Of a stretch of 6,245 bases of DNA, positions 1 through 5,843 are shown in pieces. The position numbers and the translations under genes were made by a program. Position 1 is the stretch's first letter. Every line of letters starts with the position of its first letter. The notes beneath the pieces were generated by a model. That model ran no database searches. It was not told where the DNA came from and saw nothing but the letters and a program-made list of their open reading frames with translations. Source of the DNA: Bacteroidota bacterium (GTDB taxonomy: Bacteria > Bacteroidota > Bacteroidia > Chitinophagales > Saprospiraceae); assembly GCA_018969455.1 (NCBI GenBank), contig JAGWYI010000265.1, forward strand, positions 1-6,245, written 5' to 3'.

Positions 1-535
1 TTACAGGAAAATCGCCACTACTGCCCCCATTACCATTGGCCAATAAGCTGATAAAATAAAAGGTAACACTATTGCCACTTACGCTCGCAGGAGATGTCCA
101 GTTAAAAGACCAGCTCACTGTACCTCCTGAAAACGCTTTGCCATTTCTTTGCTCAATATATTCGCGACCGCCGAATGTTTCTGTTCCGGTTTGGGTATCA
201 GTGGAAGCCAAATCTCCGGCATTGGTTTCAGCTGTAGTTGAAACTGCAACTAACTGAAAACCAGCCTTTGACGGACTACCGCTGCTTACAGTAACCGTAA
301 GGGTGAGTGGATATAAGGTGTTGGGCTGAATGGTAGCCGGCAAACCATCTAATGACAAACTCGCTCCGTATCCATTTTGGTTGGATGTTCCATGACAATT
401 GCTTGTACCACAAGTACTATCAAATGGAGCGCCTGTTCGACCATTGGGAGGATTGCTGTTGTTGGCTAGCCATAATAAGGAAGAAAACAATAAACCACTC
501 CAAAGGAGCAGACGAGGAGATTGTTTGTTCAACAT
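1..535 (-). CDS. Exported choice-of-anchor V-like protein with CX4CH motif (N-terminal part)
   Basis: Reading frame open from an ATG at 535-533 down to the left edge: 178 codons seen, C-terminus missing. An in-frame TGA lies four codons before the ATG, so this is the first available start. Residues 1-24 form a signal peptide (short basic start, then a Leu/Trp-rich hydrophobic core, with cleavage plausible after LWLA). Then comes Pro/Asn-rich 'NPPNGRTGAP' and, at residues 42-48, C-x4-C-H (CGTSNCH), followed by a Ser/Thr/Gly-rich beta-type domain from about residue 57. The order signal peptide, 'GRTGAP', Cys...Cys-His, then a beta domain resembles the secreted 'choice-of-anchor V' proteins common in Bacteroidota, which often end in a T9SS tail; that tail would lie outside the window. 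The Cys-Cys-His trio could bind c-type heme, which is inference. Its cellular role is unknown. It is transcribed divergently from the dehydrogenase gene. Confidence 0.8.
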   Translation of the reverse strand, partial: MLNKQSPRLLLWSGLLFSSLLWLANNSNPPNGRTGAPFDSTCGTSNCHGTSNQNGYGASLSLDGLPATIQPNTLYPLTLTVTVSSGSPSKAGFQLVAVSTTAETNAGDLASTDTQTGTETFGGREYIEQRNGKAFSGGTVSWSFNWTSPASVSGNSVTFYFISLLANGNGGSSGDFPV

Positions 536-663
536 GTTAGGTATTCAATTTGAAATGTAATTGACGTGTAAAACTAAATAGTAAATTTCAATTTAGGTGT
601 TTTAACACCAATATTTAATCGGCTATTTGCCGACACTGTTTTAATTTAACCCATTACTCCAAT

Positions 664-671
664 TACCTTTG
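664..671 (+). promoter_or_regulatory. Candidate -7 promoter element of the dehydrogenase gene
   Basis: TACCTTTG fits the Bacteroidota -7 consensus TAnnTTTG exactly and ends 25 bp before the ATG at 697. That would leave a short leader of about 18-20 nt without a Shine-Dalgarno sequence, as is normal in this phylum. The -33 region holds only a poor TTTT-like match near 639-642. The rest of the divergent region (536-696) is AT-rich, with a weak five-base-pair hairpin at 619-633 and no other clear signal. I found no good -7 element for the leftward gene. Confidence 0.45.
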
Positions 672-696
672 TTCCCGTTATTCAACATTCTGACAA

Positions 697-2229
697 ATGC
701 AACCAAAAGAATTTTTAAAAAAATTAGGATTAAAATCCAAAAACCAGGGCGCCTGGACCGGTCTTGAATCCATTCCCGGCAGCCGTCGGTACCTCGACTC
801 TTACTCTCCGGTTGACGGGGAGTTCATCGGAAGCGTTGGGATTACCACCCGCGAACAATATGATGCCGTGCTTGCACAATCCGCTGCCGCATTTCAGGTT
901 TGGCGCCAAATGCCGGCTCCAAAACGCGGCGAAATTGTTCGCCAATACGGTGAAATCCTACGCGAATACAAAGAACCGCTCGGCAGCCTGGTTTCTTATG
1001 AAATGGGTAAAAGCCTGCAGGAAGGATACGGTGAGGTACAGGAAATGATCGACATCTGCGATTTTGCAGTAGGTCTATCCCGCCAGTTGTACGGCCTTAC
1101 CATGCATTCCGAGCGGCCTGGCCACCGCATGTACGAGCAATGGCATCCGCTGGGTATTGTCGGCATTATTTCAGCGTTCAACTTCCCGGTTGCTGTTTGG
1201 TCCTGGAACTCGATGATTGCGCTCGTGTGCGGAGATGTTTGCATTTGGAAACCATCTGAAAAAACTCCGCTTTGCGGACTGGCCTGTCAATTCCTTTTCC
1301 AAAAAGTGATGAAGGCCAATAATTTGCCGGAAGGCATCTGCGCGGTAATCAATGGCGATTATAAAGTGGGCGAATACCTTACCAAAGATGTAAACGTTGC
1401 CCTGGTTAGTGCAACCGGCAGCACCCGCATGGGTAAAATGGTGGGCAAAACCGTTGCTGAACGCCTCGGTCGCTCCTTACTCGAACTCGGCGGCAACAAT
1501 GCCATCATCGTGACGCCTTCGGCCGACCTCAAAATTGTACTTGTGGGCGCTGTTTTTGGCGCGGTTGGTACTGCCGGTCAGCGCTGCACTTCCACGCGCC
1601 GACTCATCATCCACGAAAGTCAGTACGAAGAAGTTAAAAAAGTATTGGCAAACGCCTATCAACAATTGCGCATCGGCGACCCGCTGGATACCAACAACCA
1701 CGTGGGTCCTTTGATCGACCGCACGGCCGTGGAACATTATCAGCACGCCATTTCCGAAATCCGAAAAGCCGGCGGCAAATTCGTAGTGGAAGGCGGCATT
1801 TTGGAAGGACCAGGGTACGAAAGCGGTTGCTACGTGAAACCCTGCATCGCCGAAGCCGAAAACCATTGGGATATTGTGCAACATGAAACTTTTGCCCCCA
1901 TATTGTACCTGCTGAAATACAGCACCCTCGAGGAAGCCATTGCACTTCAAAATGGCGTACCGCAAGGCTTGTCTTCTGCCATCATGACCAACAACCTGCT
2001 GGAGGCTGAAAAATTCCTTTCCGCAGCAGGCTCCGATTGCGGCATCGCCAACGTGAACATCGGAACTTCCGGTGCTGAAATCGGTGGCGCATTCGGTGGC
2101 GAAAAAGAAACCGGCGGCGGCCGCGAATCCGGATCCGATGCCTGGAAAGCGTACATGCGCCGTCAAACCAATACCATCAATTACAGCCCAACCGTGCCCT
2201 TGGCGCAAGGGATCAAGTTTGATTTGTAG
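697..2229 (+). CDS. amaB: L-aminoadipate-semialdehyde / piperideine-6-carboxylate dehydrogenase (ALDH7, antiquitin family)
   Basis: Cytosolic NAD+-dependent aldehyde dehydrogenase of 510 residues, essentially the length of antiquitin without its mitochondrial leader. The family oxidises 2-aminoadipate 6-semialdehyde, in equilibrium with piperideine-6-carboxylate, to 2-aminoadipate in lysine breakdown. Visible motifs: SAFNFP with oxyanion Asn162; WKPSEKT with cofactor-binding Lys185; the SATGST turn at 238-243; general-base Glu263 in LLELGGNN; nucleophile Cys297 in GTAGQRCTSTRR; and Glu397 in HETFAP. The C-terminal stretch (452-486, NVNIGTSGAEIGGAFGG... then GGGRESGSDAWK) is diagnostic for ALDH7 against other aldehyde dehydrogenases. 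Arg296 and probably Glu116 match the antiquitin residues known to contact the aminoadipate group. There is no signal peptide. The gene is clearly richer in G+C (about 55-58% in lines I counted) than the flanking secreted-protein genes. No other lysine-pathway gene lies in the window. The symbol follows the Pseudomonas name and is assigned by family. Confidence 0.95.
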   Translation: MQPKEFLKKLGLKSKNQGAWTGLESIPGSRRYLDSYSPVDGEFIGSVGITTREQYDAVLAQSAAAFQVWRQMPAPKRGEIVRQYGEILREYKEPLGSLVSYEMGKSLQEGYGEVQEMIDICDFAVGLSRQLYGLTMHSERPGHRMYEQWHPLGIVGIISAFNFPVAVWSWNSMIALVCGDVCIWKPSEKTPLCGLACQFLFQKVMKANNLPEGICAVINGDYKVGEYLTKDVNVALVSATGSTRMGKMVGKTVAERLGRSLLELGGNNAIIVTPSADLKIVLVGAVFGAVGTAGQRCTSTRRLIIHESQYEEVKKVLANAYQQLRIGDPLDTNNHVGPLIDRTAVEHYQHAISEIRKAGGKFVVEGGILEGPGYESGCYVKPCIAEAENHWDIVQHETFAPILYLLKYSTLEEAIALQNGVPQGLSSAIMTNNLLEAEKFLSAAGSDCGIANVNIGTSGAEIGGAFGGEKETGGGRESGSDAWKAYMRRQTNTINYSPTVPLAQGIKFDL

Positions 2230-2253
2230 GAAGTAAGAGGTTTAGAATAAAAT

Positions 2254-2296
2254 AAAGCCCGGGTGTTGACAAACAGCGTTAACACCCGGGCTTTTT
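2254..2296. terminator. Bidirectional intrinsic terminator between convergent genes
   Basis: A 17-base-pair stem (arms 2254-2270 and 2278-2294) with a single G-T wobble and a 7-nt loop (AAACAGC, 2271-2277). The core GCCCGGGTGTT is GC-rich. On the plus strand the stem runs into TTTTT (2292-2296). On the minus strand it is followed by the complement of 'aataaaataaa', a T-rich run. It therefore should end transcripts from both the dehydrogenase gene (stop 25 bp upstream) and the leftward beta-helix gene, whose TAA stop (2297-2295) abuts the stem directly. Confidence 0.93.
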
Positions 2297-4349
2297 ACAA
2301 TCGAATCCATTTTCCAACAAAAACACCCGTGTTCGTGCTCATCCGAATCCAATAGGTTCCCGGCGATTGGTTTTCGAGATCAATGGATGGGTTATGGACA
2401 TCGTTTTTTTGAAACACGATTTTACCCGAAGCGTTGATTATTTCCACGCACGTTACCAAAGTTCCTTCCGGTAATTGAAATTGAAGCAATCCATGAGAAG
2501 GATTGGGTGCGATTTGTAAATACTGAATAATGCTCGGATTGTTTGTAAACACGATCTTACAGGTATCCGTTGCTTCAAAAGCGCCTATATCTACTTTTCC
2601 GAATAAAATACGCGCGGTTCCAGCTAAATCGGTGCTTAAAGAATCTATGAAGGCATTGTTACCGGCATTCACGGCAGGGGAGCAGACGCGCAAGCGAAAA
2701 TCACCAGCAAGGCTGTCTACAAACATTGGCGACTTTACATATTTATTCCCTGCTGCCGGAAATGTACCCAACGACTCCGATCCGAGGAGAGAATGCTCTA
2801 CAAAAAATTGTTCTGTCTCTAATCCATAAGGATTGACGTTGGAATAGATTGGACCCATACTGGATTCCCAAATGATGGAATTTCTGATTTTTATCCGGTT
2901 ATAATATGGATTGCCTGCCTGGCTAAAGGAGGGATAGTAAGATTTGGCAAACACATATTTGTTGTTTTCATAAAAAGTACAATTGGTTATTTCCGTATTA
3001 TAATACACGTTAGCACTCGTTGCAAACTCAAGTCCACCAGCGTTGTTCGCAAACAGACAATTTTTAAAAGTTGTCTCGGCAAGGTAATTTGCATTGCCTC
3101 GCAATCTTACGAGGCCTGAATATTCGTCGTTTCCAAAGATGTAATCATTGTTTAAAAATTTGCAATTTTCAAAATTAGCATGGATGCTCCCTACAAAGAT
3201 ATTACACAGGGCATTTTGGGATCCTATATTATTCACAATATCTGTATTTCTAATATTTAGATTAATACTGGAACCAGGGTTTCCTTCGACCGTAAACACA
3301 CTTCTCCCATATTTATTACGATTATGATCAAACACACAATCATCAATATTACAATACATTTTATTTGATTTCATGTCTTCAATGTTAATTGCCCCACTGG
3401 AACTATTTCCGCTTTTATTTCTAAAAATGCAATGTTCCAAATGAATATAAGTTGGGGTATCACTCGATTGATTTAATAAAAAATCAAGGCTGCCATAACC
3501 TGAAGTATCTCGGTCAAAAAGACAGTTGACTAAGTGTAAGGCCTTACCCGTTATTTCCCCAAAATAGATATGAGCACCTCGCGTGTACAGTGCACTGCTA
3601 TTCCGAAAAGTACAATCCTGCAATTTTATTGTATCCCCACCCCTACAAGGGCCTTCCCAGGAAAGCGCCCCTCCGTTTAATGGAATACTCTTGTTGTTTT
3701 CAAAGATACAATGGGTAATGGACGGATTTACAGGATGGTATCCAAAAAATGCACTGTAAAACCAACCCACATAAATAGCACCTCCTTTTTGTGCCTGGTT
3801 ATTAATAAAACGACAATTGCTAATACGTGGGTTGGTATAAGCCGCTTCTGGTGATCCAAATAACTGGATGCCGCCCCCTTGACTTCCAGCATCACTTACT
3901 TCATCTACTGCATATCCATCGCGAACGGTAAATCCATCCAACACAGTAAGGCTGTCCGCTCCAAAACCTGTTAAAACATGGTAGCTGTTATCTGTATTCA
4001 CATCAGGTGTTCCAATATCCCCGCTTAATATGGTTTCAAACATATTCCAGTTCCGTTGGCTTAAATCCGTTTCAAACCCGGAAAACCCGCCATACAGTTG
4101 TACGCCGGAAACCATCGCAAAACTTTGAAACCGTTCGGTGCCCGGCTTGTAGGTTCCATAAGCCACCCAAATCGTGTCGCCATGCACGGCATTTCCAATG
4201 GCTTGCTGTAAATCGGTGTACGCATCTATCCAGCTTTGGCCGGTTTGCAAGCCCGTTGCATTTTGATTTACGAAAATTGTTTTTTGGGCTGAAAGGGGGC
4301 CTTGAGCATTGAATGCATATAAAATGAGTAGAAAATATGTGTGTTTCAT
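2295..4349 (-). CDS. Secreted right-handed beta-helix protein with choice-of-anchor Q-like segment and T9SS type A sorting domain
   Basis: Complete 684-residue protein predicted to be exported by Sec and then sent through the outer membrane by T9SS. Residues 1-21 are a signal peptide (cleavage likely after LSA, before QK). Residues 23-70 (beginning TIFVNQNATG, then WIDAYTDLQQAI and GDTIWVAYGTYKPG) are the usual start of Bacteroidota parallel beta-helix proteins. From about 175 to 522 a rung motif of the form (N/D/H)-C-x-F-x-N-N recurs: Cys at 179, 214, 246, 276, 307, 338, 396, 431 and 457, with degenerate rungs near 369, 491 and 520. The spacing is about 26-35 residues. Residues 540-593 (SPMFVD, SPAVNAG, DLAGTARI, VDIGAFE) match the choice-of-anchor Q pattern. 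Residues 610-684 are the T9SS tail, starting LQIAPNPSHG and ending GKWIRL. It could be a polysaccharide-binding or -degrading protein or an adhesin; I see no catalytic signature. The middle of the gene is AT-rich. Confidence 0.93.
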   Translation of the reverse strand: MKHTYFLLILYAFNAQGPLSAQKTIFVNQNATGLQTGQSWIDAYTDLQQAIGNAVHGDTIWVAYGTYKPGTERFQSFAMVSGVQLYGGFSGFETDLSQRNWNMFETILSGDIGTPDVNTDNSYHVLTGFGADSLTVLDGFTVRDGYAVDEVSDAGSQGGGIQLFGSPEAAYTNPRISNCRFINNQAQKGGAIYVGWFYSAFFGYHPVNPSITHCIFENNKSIPLNGGALSWEGPCRGGDTIKLQDCTFRNSSALYTRGAHIYFGEITGKALHLVNCLFDRDTSGYGSLDFLLNQSSDTPTYIHLEHCIFRNKSGNSSSGAINIEDMKSNKMYCNIDDCVFDHNRNKYGRSVFTVEGNPGSSINLNIRNTDIVNNIGSQNALCNIFVGSIHANFENCKFLNNDYIFGNDEYSGLVRLRGNANYLAETTFKNCLFANNAGGLEFATSANVYYNTEITNCTFYENNKYVFAKSYYPSFSQAGNPYYNRIKIRNSIIWESSMGPIYSNVNPYGLETEQFFVEHSLLGSESLGTFPAAGNKYVKSPMFVDSLAGDFRLRVCSPAVNAGNNAFIDSLSTDLAGTARILFGKVDIGAFEATDTCKIVFTNNPSIIQYLQIAPNPSHGLLQFQLPEGTLVTCVEIINASGKIVFQKNDVHNPSIDLENQSPGTYWIRMSTNTGVFVGKWIRL

Positions 4350-4360
4350 AAGAATTGGCG

Positions 4361-4416
4361 GATTTAAGCGCCCGTAATAATCGTGTTAAGCATTAGCATT
4401 ATTACGGGCGCAAATC
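4361..4416. repeat. Long inverted repeat / hairpin upstream of the beta-helix gene
   Basis: Two perfect 14-nt arms (4368-4381, GCGCCCGTAATAAT, and 4398-4411) separated by a 16-nt loop. After a two-base bulge (4366-4367), a further five pairs form between GATTT (4361-4365) and AAATC (4412-4416). It lies 12 bp upstream of the start codon at 4349 and 17 bp from the left end of the insertion sequence. There is no T-run on either side, so it is not a classical terminator. It may be a structured 5' leader, a regulator-binding palindrome, or the remnant of a terminator of a gene lost next to the insertion sequence. Confidence 0.8.
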
Positions 4417-4423
4417 AAAAATA
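4416..4423 (-). promoter_or_regulatory. Possible -7 element for the beta-helix gene
   Basis: On the minus strand this reads TATTTTTG, an exact fit to TAnnTTTG. Transcription would start near 4409, at the outer part of the inverted repeat, giving a leader of about 60 nt largely occupied by the hairpin. The matching -33 region would fall at or inside the end of the insertion sequence, and I see no TTTG there, so the element may be chance in AT-rich DNA or a promoter damaged by the insertion. Confidence 0.3.
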
Positions 4424-4433
4424 AGGTGGCGTC

Positions 4434-4457
4434 CACACTACTGGACATTTTTGAAAA
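4434..4457 (+). repeat. Left terminal inverted repeat of the insertion sequence
   Basis: Pairs with 5605-5628. There are 15 identical bases (4437-4451), then two mismatches, then AAAA identical. Two of the three outermost bases (4434, 4435) also match. The IR flows into a small palindrome (4447-4459, ATTTTTGAAAAAT) and contains the TTTTTG that may serve as the transposase -33 element. Confidence 0.85.
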
Positions 4458-4482
4458 ATAGGCAGGAAAAGCCGGATTTTTG
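4448..4482 (+). promoter_or_regulatory. Candidate transposase promoter overlapping the left terminal repeat
   Basis: TTTTTG (4448-4453) and GATTTTTG (4475-4482, one mismatch to TAnnTTTG) are 21 bp apart, the spacing expected for Bacteroidota -33 and -7 elements. The -7-like site ends 23 bp before the transposase ATG at 4506. The upstream element lies inside the terminal repeat, so transposase binding to the IS end could repress its own promoter (inference). Confidence 0.4.
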
Positions 4483-4505
4483 TGTTTCTCAAGACATAAT
4501 CATCC

Positions 4506-5624
4506 ATGCTTTCCCCGCACTTACGCAAATTTAGCGAATTCTATGAACGCTACGGCCTTGGGGCCGTAAAAAACCTTTGGTTGCTCACTTGCCTCATACC
4601 GATCGCCCGGACAGTGAACCTGAATAAGTTGAAGGATCATGTAGGTGGACTGCTGGAAAACGACAAGACATCACCAGGAAGTCATTACCGACGCCTGACG
4701 CGATTTTTTGAAGACTGGGGCGGTGATGAAGGATTGCTGCACGACGTGATGAGACATAATCTTCGGTTATTGAAATCCATAGGCCATAAGATATTGGTGA
4801 TGGATGGAACCAGTTGGGAGATCGGTCAGAGCAAGATCCATTATTTGGTATTGAGTGTTTTGGTCGGACCGGTAGCCATACCGATATATTGGGTACAGTT
4901 GGAAAAGTTGGGTTCATCCAGCCAGGAAGAACGGCAACAGATGTTTGAAAAGGCGATGGCGTTGTTCGATTTACAAGGCATGACCTTGTTGGCTGACCGG
5001 GAATACGTAGGCCAAAAATGGTTTAAGTTTCTCAAAGACAATAAGATACATTTTGTCATTCGGATGCGTCATGGAGATTATGTCGAATCTGTAAATGATG
5101 CACCAGGAAAGTCCTACCTTCAGATGTACAGCAAGTGTGCCGCAAAATACAAACTCGTTAAAAAGCAAGTATGGTTCCTCGGTTTAGCCTTTACCCTTGT
5201 TATGATCCCCAACCCTAAAGCCGATGCCGCAGAAGGTGTCTTTATTTTTCTGACTACCTTGCCCGATGCCAAAAAGGCAAGTGCGCTCTATGCCAAACGC
5301 TGGAAAATTGAATGCCTGTTCCGACACCTGAAAACCAATGGTTACAACCTGGAAGACCTGAACCTGAGAAATGCGGGCAAAAACCTGCTTCTGTTGGCCA
5401 TTGTCATTACGGCATACATTCTGGCGATGAAAGAGGGATGGGCCCGTAGAAAACAGATCAATACAAATACCTTCAAAGATGGAAGTCAATGGCCAGAAAC
5501 TTCCATATTCAGAGAAGGCCTAGCTATTCTAACCCCCAAATGTTACCGGTTTATCGATTTCCTTAAATACCTTTTCAAGCAGATCACTGCAAAAAATCAC
5601 ACAATTTTACAAAATGTCCAGTAG
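4506..5624 (+). CDS. IS4-family DDE transposase
   Basis: Intact 372-residue transposase that would catalyse cut-and-paste movement of its own element. The RNase-H-like catalytic core is visible: first Asp at 100 (ILVMDGTSWEIG), second Asp at 164 (LLADREYVG), and Glu269 in the exact family signature Y262-(2)-R265-(3)-E269-(6)-K276 (YAKRWKIECLFRHLK). An insertion rich in beta strands (about residues 180-255) sits between the second Asp and the Glu, as in IS4-family enzymes. The N-terminal ~95 residues (SPHLRKF..., then SHYRRLTRFFEDW) form the presumed DNA-binding part. All key residues are present and there is no frameshift, so it is probably active. The start ATG lies about 70 bp inside the left end. 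The TAG stop (5622-5624) lies inside the right terminal repeat, and the last codons overlap the end of the truncated minus-strand frame. Confidence 0.95.
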   Translation: MLSPHLRKFSEFYERYGLGAVKNLWLLTCLIPIARTVNLNKLKDHVGGLLENDKTSPGSHYRRLTRFFEDWGGDEGLLHDVMRHNLRLLKSIGHKILVMDGTSWEIGQSKIHYLVLSVLVGPVAIPIYWVQLEKLGSSSQEERQQMFEKAMALFDLQGMTLLADREYVGQKWFKFLKDNKIHFVIRMRHGDYVESVNDAPGKSYLQMYSKCAAKYKLVKKQVWFLGLAFTLVMIPNPKADAAEGVFIFLTTLPDAKKASALYAKRWKIECLFRHLKTNGYNLEDLNLRNAGKNLLLLAIVITAYILAMKEGWARRKQINTNTFKDGSQWPETSIFREGLAILTPKCYRFIDFLKYLFKQITAKNHTILQNVQ

Positions 5625-5628
5625 TATG
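5605..5628 (-). repeat. Right terminal inverted repeat of the insertion sequence
   Basis: Complement of the left end, with 19 of 21 bases matching over 5605-5625 against 4437-4457. It carries the transposase stop codon on the plus strand. On the minus strand it provides seven in-frame codons ending in TAA (5609-5607) for the interrupted gene. Confidence 0.85.
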
Positions 5629-5816
5629 CTATTCAATATATAACCTTCGTTAAGGCCATGTTTCCAACTTGCATAATCAAGCGGCGCCCATCGAACAAAA
5701 ATTGCTCCATCCTGTTGAACCGCCTTGATTGCAACCCGCATAGTGTCTTGAGCAACTAGCGTGGATTGGAATAGCGCCCAAATAATCAGTACTGACAAAA
5801 ATTTACAAAAGTTCAT
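5607..5816 (-). pseudogene. 5' fragment of a secreted-protein gene, truncated by the insertion sequence
   Basis: The ATG at 5816-5814 begins a 69-codon frame; codons 1-63 are host sequence and codons 64-69 plus the stop come from the right IS end. Residues 1-22 are a clear signal peptide (MNFCKFLSV..., hydrophobic core, cleavage likely before QDT in LVAQDT). Residues 27-61 (VAIKAVQQDGAIFVRWAP, then DYASWKHGLNEGYIL) match the mature N-terminus of large Bacteroidota exported proteins, where an 'RWAP...W...GY' strand pattern opens the first domain, often fibronectin-III-like. Such proteins usually have many hundreds of residues, so nearly all of this one is missing. The sequence left of the insertion sequence (4349-4433) does not continue the frame. 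The start is 27 bp after the stop of the upstream T9SS cargo gene, suggesting joint transcription. It is almost certainly non-functional as it stands. Confidence 0.85.
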
Positions 5817-5843
5817 AATAGGAAATTATTTTTTCAGGATTGA

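Larger units (their letters stand above)
4434..5628 (+). mobile_element. IS4-family insertion sequence, apparently complete (~1.2 kb)
   Basis: A single transposase gene lies between imperfect terminal inverted repeats. Both ends carry ACTACTGGACATTTT (left 4437-4451; right as complement of 5625-5611), and similarity extends a few bases outward (CA) and inward (AAAA). The exact outer limit is uncertain by about 3 bp on each side: 4434 or 4437, and 5628 or 5625. The length of about 1.19-1.2 kb is normal for a one-gene IS4 member. No direct target duplication is visible: left flank ...AAGGTGGCGTC, right flank CTATTCAATATA.... The element interrupts the secreted-protein gene that starts at 5816. 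Confidence 0.88.

Noticed and set aside
72..540. Two short plus-strand open frames (72-257 and 352-540)
   Set aside because: They lie antisense to the exported minus-strand gene, which has a signal peptide and a coherent mature sequence over the whole span; the plus frames show no signal or domain.
619..633. Small hairpin TCGGC-TATTT-GCCGA in the divergent intergenic region
   Set aside because: Only five base pairs, no T-run, and placed between divergent starts where no terminator is expected; likely chance.
1477..2208. A 243-codon open frame on the minus strand inside the dehydrogenase gene
   Set aside because: It is antisense to a fully convincing ALDH7 gene, has no recognisable domain, and is explained by the high-GC third-position bias of the sense strand.
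2530..2829. Plus-strand open frame of 99 codons within the beta-helix gene
   Set aside because: Antisense shadow of the C-terminal part of the secreted protein, whose T9SS and anchor Q-like motifs are clear on the minus strand.
4382..4397. Tandem TAATGC units in the loop of the inverted repeat, considered as an attachment or direct-repeat site
   Set aside because: Only two copies of six bases, with no matching copy at the other end of the insertion sequence.
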